Part shown: positions 50,213 through 58,389 of the stretch, piece after piece
Layout of the letters: every line of letters starts with the position of its first letter
Numbering within the stretch: position 1 is the stretch's first letter
NCBI GenBank assembly: GCA_035293985.1
Contig: DATGLS010000005.1
Span: 62,001 to 126,000, forward strand
DNA length: 64,000 nt
Source: JAVDCA01 sp035293985
Lineage (GTDB): Bacteria > Pseudomonadota > Alphaproteobacteria > Rhizobiales > Xanthobacteraceae
Reading direction: 5' to 3'
Position numbers and translations under genes: made by a program
Notes under the pieces: generated by a model
Seen by the model: the letters and a program-made list of their open reading frames with translations, nothing else
What the model was told of the DNA's origin: nothing
Databases searched by the model: none

Positions 50213-51025
50213 TCACCGCAGCCACAAATCCTCGTCGCCGTCGTAGCCGTCGCTGCAGAACGGGCCGCCCTCGTACCAGTCGGCGACGCGGTCGGGCGCG
50301 ATCTTCGCCTGCGCCGCGAGGGCGGCGTCGCGGAACTTCTCCGCCACGCCGGTCGGACGATAGCCGAAGCGGAACGCCTCCTCGTTGTCCCACCATCCGC
50401 GCGCATTGTCGGAGGCGCCGAAGAAGATCTGGCAGCGGATGTCGGGATGCTCGAGGCCGATGCGGATCAGCTGCAGCAGATCCTCGGGCTTGAGCCAGAT
50501 CGACAGGCGGCGCTGGTCGACCGGCTGGTCGGCGAAATTGCCGATGCGGATCGAGGTGACGCGCATACCGTGCTTCGACGCATAGAGCGAGCCGAGCGCC
50601 TCGCCGAACGCCTTCGAGACGCCGTAGCGCGAATCCGGCCGCACGCGATGGTCGGGACCGATGCGGCGGTTGCGCGGATAAAAGCCGACCGCGTGGTTCG
50701 ACGAGGCGAAGACGACGCGCTTCACCTTGGCGCGGCGCGCTGCCTCGAACAGGTTGTAGCAGCCGACGATGTTCGCGCTGTGGATCACGTCCCACGGACC
50801 TTCGACCGAGAAGCCGCCGAGATGGATGATGCCTTCGATGCCGTCGACCGCCTTCTCGACCGCCGCCATGTCGGCGAGATCGGCGGCGACGAATTCCTCG
50901 TCGGATTTGAGGTCGGCCGGCGCCTTGAGGTCGGAGAGGCGCAGGCGCGGATAGACGCCCTTGAGCAGGCTGCGCATGCGCGTACCGATGCCGCCCGCGG
51001 CGCCCGTCATCAGAACCGACTGCAT
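50213..51025 (-). CDS. NAD-dependent epimerase/dehydratase family, uronate dehydrogenase-like
   Basis: A 270-residue extended-SDR protein. GxxGxxG is VLMTGAAGGIGTRM. RPDSRYGVSKAFGEAL has the catalytic Tyr134 and Lys138. IIHLGGFSVEGPWDVIHSAN and FASSNHAVGFYPR are typical of uronate dehydrogenases, which oxidise D-galacturonate/glucuronate to aldarolactone. The Udh assignment is by motif resemblance. GGAGGATG precedes ATG 51025. It ends 2 bases from the convergent SDR stop. The neighbouring FadR/TRAP module, a common sugar-acid context, agrees with the idea but is not proof. Confidence 0.82.
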   Translation of the reverse strand: MQSVLMTGAAGGIGTRMRSLLKGVYPRLRLSDLKAPADLKSDEEFVAADLADMAAVEKAVDGIEGIIHLGGFSVEGPWDVIHSANIVGCYNLFEAARRAKVKRVVFASSNHAVGFYPRNRRIGPDHRVRPDSRYGVSKAFGEALGSLYASKHGMRVTSIRIGNFADQPVDQRRLSIWLKPEDLLQLIRIGLEHPDIRCQIFFGASDNARGWWDNEEAFRFGYRPTGVAEKFRDAALAAQAKIAPDRVADWYEGGPFCSDGYDGDEDLWLR

Positions 51026-51147
51026 TTCATCCTCCTGCGGGAGCATCTGCCGCAATTCGCACGTGAAGCCGGAGGCAGCGGTCGTGTCCTCCTAAAACGG
51101 CCGCGCCCCGGATCGCCTCCAGGGCGCGGCCTCGTCGGATCATTCGC

Positions 51148-51507
51148 TCAGCAGCGATAGAACTCGCGCCGTGGCCCAGCATCGTTCTTGAGCTGCACCA
51201 TGCGGCGCCCGTTGCGGCTGAATTCGGAAAAATCGGTGTGGACGTTCTCGCCCTTCTCGTTCTTCCAGGTCACGCGGACCGTATCGCCCTGGTAGTCGTA
51301 GCTGATGATCGGGTAGACGCGCCGCTCGCCGGACGAGGCGATGATGGCGACCAGGTTGTCGTGGTCGAACTGCTCGCTGCCGCCCTCGGTGCACCATTTT
51401 CCGTTGATGTCCGCGAACGTCACCGCGGCCGCACCGCTGCAGCCGAGCGCGCCGATCGCGACCACGGCCGAACCCACGAGCACTGCGTTGCGCAACTGCC
51501 TGCTCAC
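51148..51507 (-). CDS. Small secreted protein, hypothetical
   Basis: A 119-residue protein starting at GTG 51507 after GGAGGG. A signal peptide runs through VLVGSAVVAIGALGCSGAAA, possibly with a lipobox-like Cys (ALGC). The mature part, DINGKWCTEGGSEQFDHDN to RREFYRC, contains two cysteines that could form a disulfide. I do not recognise a named family, but similar sequences occur in rhizobial genomes. A single-gene unit. Confidence 0.7.
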   Translation of the reverse strand: MSRQLRNAVLVGSAVVAIGALGCSGAAAVTFADINGKWCTEGGSEQFDHDNLVAIIASSGERRVYPIISYDYQGDTVRVTWKNEKGENVHTDFSEFSRNGRRMVQLKNDAGPRREFYRC

Positions 51508-51590
51508 TGCCTTTCTCCCTCCTGGCTGACAAATGAGGCAACGAGACCATAACACATTCCCGGCTCGCGAGGCATCTACCCGGATCGCAG

Positions 51591-52871
51591 CTAAGCCTTG
51601 CGCGGTTCCTTCGCGGCCAACGCAGCGACGATACTGAGCGCCGAGAGTGTCGCGAACACATGCAGCGACAGCGTATAGGCGCCGGTCCAGTCGTAGAGCG
51701 CGCCGGAGACGAGCGGCCCCGCCGCCTGCGCCAGCACCTGGCACGGCAGGGCGATGCCGCGGATCGCGCCGTAGTGGGCGCGGCCGAAATAGTCTGCCCA
51801 GGCGATCGGCAGCAGGGTCAGCATGCTGCCGATGCCGGCGCCGAACAGGCATGCGCACAGGTAGCCATCGGCGGGCGAGGTGATGCCCGGCATCAGCCAG
51901 GTCGCCACCCCGGCGAGCGCCCCCGCGCCGGCGAGCGGGAAGCGGATCGGCCAGCCGCGCGGCAGCAGGCCGCAGACGATCGTCGCCGCCGCCGAAGCAA
52001 GCGAGAAGCTGCTGACGATGAACGCGGCCGTGGTCGGATCGAGGCCGCGGCGCACGAGATGCGCGGCCTGGTGCAGGCTCACGCCGGCCTGCACCGGATA
52101 GATGAGCATGGCGTAGAGCATCAGCAGCCAGAACGCGGCGGCGCGCAGCGCCTGGGGCCGCGAAAAGGCGGGCTCGGGACGGGTGGTGGTCGCGGCGCCG
52201 GCAGTGGGGCCGGCGCGGTCGGGCTCGAGGCCCATGTCCTCGGGCCGTCGCACGAGCAGAAGTGCGACCGGCGCGAATCCGACGATGAGCACGGTGGCGC
52301 CGAGGGCGAGCCATCCGGCGCGCCAGCCGTCGCGTGCGATCGCGAATTGCGCGATCAGCGGCATCGCGGCGAGCCCGAGCATCTGCGCGAGGTTGGCGAT
52401 CGCGGCCGCGGCGGCGCGGCGGGCGAGGAACCAGTTGTTCAAGCCCGCATAGATGCCGAGCTCGAACGGCGCCGCCCAGCTCATGCGGGCGATGCAGAAC
52501 AGGAGATAGAATACCAGCAGCGATGGCGCCGCCGACAGCAGCAGGAGCGCGCCGCCGCTGACCAGCACCGCGAGCGCGAGCACCAGGCGCGAGCCGCGCC
52601 GGTCGAGCACCGGCCCGATGACGGGCGCGGCGAGCGCCGCCAGCAGGCCGCCGAGCGACACCGCGCCCGAGAGCGCCGTGCGCGACCAGCCGAAATCGCG
52701 CGTCAGCGGCTCGACGAAGACCGAGAAGGTCGCGACCGCGCCGCCCTGCCGCGCAAAGCCGGCGCAGCACAGAGCGGCCAGCACGATCCAGCCATAGTAG
52801 AAGGGAAGGCGCGCCGTCAGTGCATGCGGCAGCCCTGTCCCGACGGGCTTCTTGTGCGATGTATCGGCCAC
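51591..52871 (-). CDS. MFS transporter
   Basis: A 426-residue major-facilitator protein with about 12 hydrophobic helices, starting at GTG 52871. FYGWIVLAALCCAGFARQGGAV is the first helix and IGPVLDRRGSRLVLAL carries the loop 2-3 basic motif. It resembles the monocarboxylate/oxalate-type MFS (MCT-like) proteins, which import or export small organic acids. The substrate is not fixed by sequence. It lies between a small secreted gene and modA. Confidence 0.88.
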   Translation of the reverse strand: MADTSHKKPVGTGLPHALTARLPFYYGWIVLAALCCAGFARQGGAVATFSVFVEPLTRDFGWSRTALSGAVSLGGLLAALAAPVIGPVLDRRGSRLVLALAVLVSGGALLLLSAAPSLLVFYLLFCIARMSWAAPFELGIYAGLNNWFLARRAAAAAIANLAQMLGLAAMPLIAQFAIARDGWRAGWLALGATVLIVGFAPVALLLVRRPEDMGLEPDRAGPTAGAATTTRPEPAFSRPQALRAAAFWLLMLYAMLIYPVQAGVSLHQAAHLVRRGLDPTTAAFIVSSFSLASAAATIVCGLLPRGWPIRFPLAGAGALAGVATWLMPGITSPADGYLCACLFGAGIGSMLTLLPIAWADYFGRAHYGAIRGIALPCQVLAQAAGPLVSGALYDWTGAYTLSLHVFATLSALSIVAALAAKEPRKA

Positions 52872-52985
52872 GACGGAAAGCGATACTGTGCGGAGCGATC
52901 ATCGCGCAAGCGGATCGCCCACGCGGCCGTCATGGATGATCAAGCCGGGGCGTCCGCCGCCGACCGCGCCGCCAACCTCGTCCCC

Positions 52986-53753
52986 TCATCCTGGCTGAAA
53001 TCCCTTCGCCTGGAAACGCGGCGCGGACTGCGGCGCGGTCAGGAACTCGATGAGCGACTTCGCCGCCTCGGGCGATCCGCTTCCGGCGCCCATCGCCGCG
53101 GTGAATTGCGTCAAGCTCCCGAGCTCGCCCGGGAGCGGACCCACGAGTTGCGCGCCCGCGACCGGCACGATCTCCGAGGCCTGGCCGACGCCGAGCTCTG
53201 CCTCGCCCTTGGCGACGAGCTCGGCCGCCTGCGCGCCCGGCACCAGGATGGTCTTCGATTTCATCTGCTCGGCGATCCCGAGCCGATCGAGCGCGTGAGC
53301 GAAGACGACGCCACTCAGGCCGCCCTTCGCCGGGTCCGCATAGACGATCGACTTGGCCGCCAGCAGCGTCCTCTTGAACGCGTCGACCGTGCCGATATCC
53401 GGCTTGGGCGCGCCGGCGCGGGCCGCCACCGCGACCGGCGTTCCGGCGACATTGACGAGGCTGCCGGCGAGCTTGTTCTGCTTCTGCAGGTCCTCCATCA
53501 TCGCGCGCGTCAGCATGATGACGTCGGCGGTCTCGCCGGCGAGAACACGCTTCTTCATCTCGGCTGCGAGCCCGTACGTGATGGTCAGCTTGTTGCCGGT
53601 TGCCTTCTCGTAGGCCGGTGCGAGCTCGTCGAGCACCGACTTGAGCGCCACGGAGGTGAACACCCTCACGTCGGCGCCGCGCGCGGTCGCGGGCAGGATG
53701 CATGCAGCGAGCGCCGCGACCGCGGCCACCAGATTGAACGCGCGCCTCGTCAT
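52986..53753 (-). CDS. ModA-like molybdate ABC binding protein, orphan
   Basis: A 255-residue periplasmic binding protein. ATG 53753 starts a signal peptide ending TARGAD. Mature VRVFTSVALKSVLDELAPAY, with the helix after the first strand contacting the oxyanion, and the lobe-2 segment SKTILVPGAQAAELVAKGEA are characteristic. The molybdate permease and ATPase ModBC are not adjacent, so its function in transport is uncertain. It may bind another oxyanion or organic anion. It is followed on the same strand by no cotranscribed gene. Confidence 0.85.
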   Translation of the reverse strand: MTRRAFNLVAAVAALAACILPATARGADVRVFTSVALKSVLDELAPAYEKATGNKLTITYGLAAEMKKRVLAGETADVIMLTRAMMEDLQKQNKLAGSLVNVAGTPVAVAARAGAPKPDIGTVDAFKRTLLAAKSIVYADPAKGGLSGVVFAHALDRLGIAEQMKSKTILVPGAQAAELVAKGEAELGVGQASEIVPVAGAQLVGPLPGELGSLTQFTAAMGAGSGSPEAAKSLIEFLTAPQSAPRFQAKGFQPG

Positions 53754-53848
53754 GATCTCCTCCCCTTGAGGCCGGCGTGTTCCGCCGGTCGAGAAGTAGC
53801 CTAGCGCGGATGGAGCGCAAGCGAAATCCGGATCGAAGCGCGGCCGGT

Positions 53849-54622
53849 TCAGCCTCGATGCGCCACCAGCCGCCGATAGCGCTTGCGGCTGTTCATGAGG
53901 TGGGTGCGCATGGCGGCGCGCGCCTTGGCGACCGAGCGGGCGCGCAGCGCCTTGAGTATCGCGAGGTGCTCCTTCTGGAAGGTGCGCAGATAGGCGACGC
54001 GCTCGCTCGCGGCGCCGGCGGCGCGGATCGTCTGGCGCGGGATGATGATGCGGCCGAGATATTCGAGGAAGCGGGCGAATTGCGGATTGCGGGTCGCGGT
54101 CGCGATGCTGCGGTGGAAGGCGAAATCCTCGTCGATGCCGGCTTCGCCCCGCGCAATCGCGCGTTCGATCGCCGTGAACGCCGCCGCGATGGCGCGCAGA
54201 TCGGCGGCGCTCGCCCGCTCGGCCGCGAGCCCGGCGGCCTCGACCTCGAGGGCGGTGCGCAGCTCCATCACGGCGAGCACCTCGGCGAGGGAGCCGAGGC
54301 CGGCGGGATCGATACGGAATGGCCGGCGCGAGCCCTCGGCGACGAAGGCGCCCGCCCCCTGGCGGGTGACCACGAGCCCCTCGGCGCGCAAGGCGGCGAT
54401 CGCCTCGCGGACCACCGTGCGGCTCACCCCGCTCGCGGCGATCAGCTCCTGCTCGGTCGGCAGCTGCGCGCCCGGCGGCAAGCGGCCGCTGAGAATCTCC
54501 CCACTGAGCCGCTCGACCAGCGCATGGGCGAGGCTGCGCGGCGCGAGGGGCGCGAGGGAGGCAGACGGCGCGCTCGCCGCCGGCCGCCGCGGCGCATTTG
54601 CCCTCGTGCGCAAAGTCGTCAT
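53849..54622 (-). CDS. FadR/GntR (FCD-domain) transcriptional regulator
   Basis: A 257-residue regulator. The N-terminal winged helix is LPTEQELIAASGVSRTVVRE. The FCD effector domain (about residues 110-250) has ELRTALEVEAAGL, the metal-site cluster DEDFAFHRSIA, and the late HLAILKAL His. Ligands of FCD regulators are typically carboxylates. The start is uncertain: the 54622 ATG overlaps a palindrome and lacks a ribosome binding site. It is divergent from the TRAP operon and likely controls it. Confidence 0.88.
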   Translation of the reverse strand: MTTLRTRANAPRRPAASAPSASLAPLAPRSLAHALVERLSGEILSGRLPPGAQLPTEQELIAASGVSRTVVREAIAALRAEGLVVTRQGAGAFVAEGSRRPFRIDPAGLGSLAEVLAVMELRTALEVEAAGLAAERASAADLRAIAAAFTAIERAIARGEAGIDEDFAFHRSIATATRNPQFARFLEYLGRIIIPRQTIRAAGAASERVAYLRTFQKEHLAILKALRARSVAKARAAMRTHLMNSRKRYRRLVAHRG

Positions 54623-54635
54623 ATGATATGATGAC
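54618..54635. promoter_or_regulatory. Palindromic operator overlapping the FadR-type start codon
   Basis: GTCAT (54618-54622) and ATGAC (54631-54635) are perfect inverted arms with an 8-base core (ATGATATG). This fits the spacing of FadR-type regulators. It covers the regulator start and is 52 bases before the dctP GTG, so binding could block both. Confidence 0.5.
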
Positions 54636-54687
54636 TATCACGATTAGCCGCGCACCACAACCGCGGCGCAAGAACCGGGAGGACGAC

Positions 54688-55677
54688 GTGCATCGAAACA
54701 TGCATCGAGGATCGGCCATCGTCGCGCTGGCGCTGGCGGCGGCACTCGCCACCCAGGCGCGGGCGCAGACCCTGCTCAAGGCTTCGGACGTGCACCCGGC
54801 CGGCTATCCGACCGTGGTCGCGGTCGAGCATTTCGGCGACAAGCTCGCGGCGGCGACCAACAAGCGCCTCACCGTGCAGATGTACGCTTCGATGCAGCTC
54901 GGCGGCGAGAAGGAGGCGATCGAGCAGGCGCAGGTGGGCGCGATCCAGCTCGCGCGCGTGAGCGTCGGCGCGCTCGGCCCGGTGGTGCCCGACCTCAACG
55001 TCTTCAACCTGCCCTTCCTCTTTCGCAGCACCGCGCACATGGAAGCGGTGATCGACGGCCCGATCGGCCAGGAGCTGCTCGACAAGGTGACCGCCAACGC
55101 CAAGGCGGGTCTCGTCGGCCTGTGCTGGATGGATGCGGGCGCCCGCAGCATCTACAACACCAAGCATCCGGTCAAAGGCATCGCCGACCTCAAGGGCCTG
55201 AAGGTGCGCGTGATCGGCAATCCGATGTTCATCGACATGATGAACGCGCTCGGCGGCAACGGCGTCGGCATGGGCTACGACCAGGTGTTCAGCGCGCTGC
55301 AGACCGGCGTGATCGACGGCGCAGAGAACAATCCGCCGAGCTTCGTGTTCGACAACCACTATCAGGTGGCGAAGTACTACACCTTCACGGAGCACCTGAT
55401 CGTCCCTGAGATTCTGGTGATGTCGCGCAAGGCCTGGGACGCACTGTCGAAGGACGACCGGGCCTTGGTGAGGAAGTTCGCCCGCGAGGCGCAGCTCGAG
55501 GAGCGCACCTTGTGGAAGGCCTATGAGGCGAAGGCGCTCGACAAGGCGAAGGCAGCCGGCATCCAGTTCACCGAGGTCGCCGACAAGGCCGCGTTCCAAG
55601 CAGCCGTGAAGCCGGTGTGGGACAAGTACGGCCCGCGCTTCGCCGACACCATCAAGCGCATCCAGGCGGTGCAATGA
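54688..55677 (+). CDS. dctP: TRAP transporter solute-binding protein, DctP family
   Basis: A 329-residue periplasmic binding protein. GTG 54688 is chosen because GGGAGG (54677-54682) ends 5 bases before it; ATG 54700 is the alternative. The signal peptide ends ATQARAQ. DctP hallmarks include LKASDVHPAGYPTVVAVEHF, MQLGGEKEAIEQAQVGAIQL, FNLPFLFRSTAHM and the ligand-binding Arg in GLKVRVIGNPMF, with GAENNPPSF late. The substrate is probably a sugar acid or other carboxylate. It is the first gene of dctP-dctQ-dctM, coupled by ATGA to dctQ. Confidence 0.93.
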   Translation: MHRNMHRGSAIVALALAAALATQARAQTLLKASDVHPAGYPTVVAVEHFGDKLAAATNKRLTVQMYASMQLGGEKEAIEQAQVGAIQLARVSVGALGPVVPDLNVFNLPFLFRSTAHMEAVIDGPIGQELLDKVTANAKAGLVGLCWMDAGARSIYNTKHPVKGIADLKGLKVRVIGNPMFIDMMNALGGNGVGMGYDQVFSALQTGVIDGAENNPPSFVFDNHYQVAKYYTFTEHLIVPEILVMSRKAWDALSKDDRALVRKFAREAQLEERTLWKAYEAKALDKAKAAGIQFTEVADKAAFQAAVKPVWDKYGPRFADTIKRIQAVQ

Positions 55678-56192
55678 GCATGGCGCAGGTCGTCCGCCGC
55701 TTTATGGATCTGCTCTACTGGACCTGTGCGGTGCTCGGCTGCACCGCGCTGGTGCTGATCTCTGCGGTCATTCCCTGGGCGGTGTTCACCCGTTACGTGC
55801 TCGACAGTGCGGCGTCGTGGCCGGAACCGTGCGCTGTGCTGCTCACGATCGTGCTCACCTTCTTCGGCGCTGCCGCCTGCTATCGGCGCGGCGTGCACAT
55901 GAACATCGGCGTGTTCGCCGCGATGCTGCCCGACGGGCCCCGCCGCGCAGTCGCGCTCCTCGCCGAGGCGCTGGTCGGCGTGTTCGCGCTGTTCATGGTG
56001 TACTACGGCGCAGGGCTCGTGGAGACGACCTGGTACAACACGATCGACGCGTTCCCGTGGCTCTCGGTCGGCGTCACCTACCTGCCGATCCCGATCGGCG
56101 GCGTGATCCTGTTCCTGTTCGTCGTCGAGCGCGTGACGCTCGGCCGGCCGGACGAGCCGCCGGCGGAAGAAGCCGCTGTGCCGGTGGATTGA
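55674..56192 (+). CDS. dctQ: TRAP transporter small permease, DctQ family
   Basis: A 172-residue protein with four hydrophobic helices (about residues 15-37, 48-70, 88-110 and 130-150). The start is ATG 55674, which overlaps the dctP TGA by ATGA; ATG 55680 is an alternative. RYVLDSAASWPEPCAVLLT is the family pattern (RY...W.EE). It forms the DctQM membrane complex. A 130-base repeat separates it from dctM. Confidence 0.9.
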   Translation: MSMAQVVRRFMDLLYWTCAVLGCTALVLISAVIPWAVFTRYVLDSAASWPEPCAVLLTIVLTFFGAAACYRRGVHMNIGVFAAMLPDGPRRAVALLAEALVGVFALFMVYYGAGLVETTWYNTIDAFPWLSVGVTYLPIPIGGVILFLFVVERVTLGRPDEPPAEEAAVPVD

Positions 56193-56216
56193 ATGTCTGT
56201 TCGATCACTCCTCCCT

Positions 56217-56340
56217 GTCATGCCCGCGAATGCGGCGCGAATGCGGGCATCCACGTCTTTGCAGCGACGCAAGACGGGGATGGCCGGGCAAAGGCGTCGC
56301 GATGCGACCCGTTCTTCGAACGGCTATGCCCCGACATGAC
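56217..56340. repeat. GTCATGCCCG-family palindromic repeat inside the TRAP operon
   Basis: The left end GTCATGCCCGCGAA and right end GCCCCGACATGAC are inverted, with CATCCACGTCTTT and CAAGACGGGGATG in between. Additional inner hairpins (GCGTCGCGATGCGACCC) enlarge it. It sits between dctQ and dctM. Confidence 0.8.
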
Positions 56341-56366
56341 GAACAAGTAGAGCGAATCAAACGACG

Positions 56367-57656
56367 ATGGATGTCTTCGTTCTCCTCGCCACCATGTTCG
56401 TCTGCTTCATCATCGGCGTGCCGATCGCCTTTTCGCTCGCGATCGCGGCGCTCGCCGGCGCGCTATGGATCGGCATCTCGCCCGAGGCATTGATGCTGAA
56501 AATCTCCGACGGGGTGAGCAAGGTCGCGATGCTGACCATCCCGTTCTTCGTGCTCGCCGGCGCCATCATGGCGGAAGGCGGCATGGCGCGACGGCTGGTC
56601 GCGCTCGCCGACGTCATGGTCGGCTTCACCCGCGTGCGCGGCGGGCTTTCCGTCGTCAACGTGCTCGCCTCGACGTTCTTGAGCGGCATCTCGGGCTCGT
56701 CGGTCGCCGACGCCTCGGCGATCGGCTCGGTGATGATCCCGCAGATGGAACGCGCCGGCTACCCGCGCGTGTTCGCCACCAACCTGACGATCACCTCCTC
56801 GGTGCAGGCGCTGCTGGTGCCGCCGAGCCACAACGCGGTCATCTACTCGCTCGCCACCGGCGGGACGATCTCGATCATCAGCTTGTTCATGGCGGGCGTG
56901 GTGCCGGGCCTGCTGCTCGGCGTCGCCATCGTCATTCTCTGCCTCGTCATCGCGTATCGCGATGGTCACCCGCGCGGCACCAGCGTGCCGCCGCGCCAGG
57001 CGCTCAAGATCGCCTTCGAGGCGATCTGGGGGCTGATCACGCTCGCGATCATCCTCGGCGGCATCCTGCTCGGCGTGTTCACCGCGATCGAGGCCGGCGC
57101 GGTCGCCTGCGTGTGGGCGTTCTTCGTCACCATGTTCATCTATCGCGACTACAGCTGGCGCGACCTGCCACGGCTGCTCCATCGCACCTTCAGCACGGTC
57201 GCCATGGTGATGACGCTGATCGCCTGCGCGTCGGCGGTCGGCTACATCATGGCGCTGGCGCAGATGCCGGCGAAGATCACCGCGTTCTTCCTGTCGATCT
57301 CGCACGACAAGTACGTGATCCTCTTTCTGATCAACGTCCTCCTGCTCGTGCTCGGCTGCCTCGTCGACATGGCGCCCTCGATCCTGATCGCGACGCCGAT
57401 CCTGCTGCCGGTGATGCAGAACTTCGGCGTCGATCCGGTGCATTTCGGCATGATCATGATGCTCAACCTCGGCATCGGGCTATGCCATCCGCCGGTCGGC
57501 GCCATCCTGTTCGTCGGCTGCGCGGTCGGCAAGGTGAAGATCGAGAAGGTGATGCGGCGCATCTGGCCGTTCTACGGCGTGATGTTCGCCGTGCTGATGC
57601 TGGTGACCTATATTCCGGAACTTTCGCTCTGGCTGCCGCGCCTCGTGCTGAGGTAG
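56367..57656 (+). CDS. dctM: TRAP transporter large permease, DctM family
   Basis: A 429-residue inner-membrane protein with about 11-12 hydrophobic segments. FVLAGAIMAEGGMARRLVALAD, FLSGISGSSVADASAIGSVM and LNLGIGLCHPPVGAILFVGCAV are diagnostic for DctM. It is the Na+-coupled transport subunit of the TRAP system with the preceding dctP and dctQ. The ATG lacks a strong ribosome binding site, in keeping with the intervening repeat. Confidence 0.93.
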   Translation: MDVFVLLATMFVCFIIGVPIAFSLAIAALAGALWIGISPEALMLKISDGVSKVAMLTIPFFVLAGAIMAEGGMARRLVALADVMVGFTRVRGGLSVVNVLASTFLSGISGSSVADASAIGSVMIPQMERAGYPRVFATNLTITSSVQALLVPPSHNAVIYSLATGGTISIISLFMAGVVPGLLLGVAIVILCLVIAYRDGHPRGTSVPPRQALKIAFEAIWGLITLAIILGGILLGVFTAIEAGAVACVWAFFVTMFIYRDYSWRDLPRLLHRTFSTVAMVMTLIACASAVGYIMALAQMPAKITAFFLSISHDKYVILFLINVLLLVLGCLVDMAPSILIATPILLPVMQNFGVDPVHFGMIMMLNLGIGLCHPPVGAILFVGCAVGKVKIEKVMRRIWPFYGVMFAVLMLVTYIPELSLWLPRLVLR

Positions 57657-57687
57657 ACTCCCGGCCCGTTACGGGAGGATGACAACG

Positions 57688-58383
57688 ATGGCGCCCATCC
57701 GAACGCTGCTCGGCGTCACGATGCTCGTCGGCATGACCATGTCCGCAGGGCACGCCCAGGCACCGGTTCCCGACGGACCGCGCTATACCATCACCTATCT
57801 GGAAGTCATGCCGACGGCCGAGCGCGAAGGCGCTGCGATCGTGCGCGACATGCGCGACGCGCTGCGGCGCGCAACCGGCAACCTGCGCGGCGAGGCTCTT
57901 CAGCGCATCGGCCGGTCCAACCAGTTCGTCATTCTCGCCGCCTGGAAAGACCAGGCGGCGCTCGATGCGCACGCCAAGGCGGAGACGAGCGCGCGGCTCG
58001 ATGACAAGCTCAAGCGTATCGAGAACGCGCCGGCCGACGAGCGCGTGACGTTTCCGCTTGCGGTCGGGCCGCTGCCGGCAAGCCTCGGCGCCGACACCGT
58101 CCTCGTCGTCACCCACGTCGACGTCATCCCGACGCAACGCGAGATGACCGCCACGCTGCTGAAGGCACATGCCGAGGACGGGCGCCGCGAGCCCGGCAAC
58201 CTGCGCTTCGAGGCCCTGACGCAGACCAACCGTGGCAACCATTTCACCGTGATCGAGGCGTGGCAGAGCAGCGATGCCGCCCAGGCGCACGGCATGGCGG
58301 CGGCGACGCGCGCCTTTCGCGACAAGGTCGCGCCCGCGATCGGCGCCCTCTACGACGAGCGCTTCTACAAGGAACTCGATTGA
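57688..58383 (+). CDS. Secreted protein with two antibiotic-biosynthesis-monooxygenase (ABM) folds
   Basis: About 231 residues with a signal peptide (VTMLVGMTMSAGHAQA). The two halves each look like a ferredoxin-like ABM domain. The first is TYLEVMPTAEREGAAIVRDM to FVILAAWKDQAALDAHAKAE, and the second VTHVDVIPTQREMTATLLKA to FTVIEAWQSSDAAQAHG. ATG 57688 is preferred because GGGAGG (57673-57678) is 9 bases upstream; ATG 57679 touches it. ABM enzymes are usually cytoplasmic, so periplasmic export is unusual. It follows dctM. Confidence 0.75.
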   Translation: MAPIRTLLGVTMLVGMTMSAGHAQAPVPDGPRYTITYLEVMPTAEREGAAIVRDMRDALRRATGNLRGEALQRIGRSNQFVILAAWKDQAALDAHAKAETSARLDDKLKRIENAPADERVTFPLAVGPLPASLGADTVLVVTHVDVIPTQREMTATLLKAHAEDGRREPGNLRFEALTQTNRGNHFTVIEAWQSSDAAQAHGMAAATRAFRDKVAPAIGALYDERFYKELD

Positions 58384-58389
58384 ATTCCG

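Noticed and set aside
51508..52902. Upstream extension of the small secreted protein frame
   Set aside because: It is a frame-shifted image of the MFS gene. The ribosome binding site and signal peptide place the start at GTG 51507.
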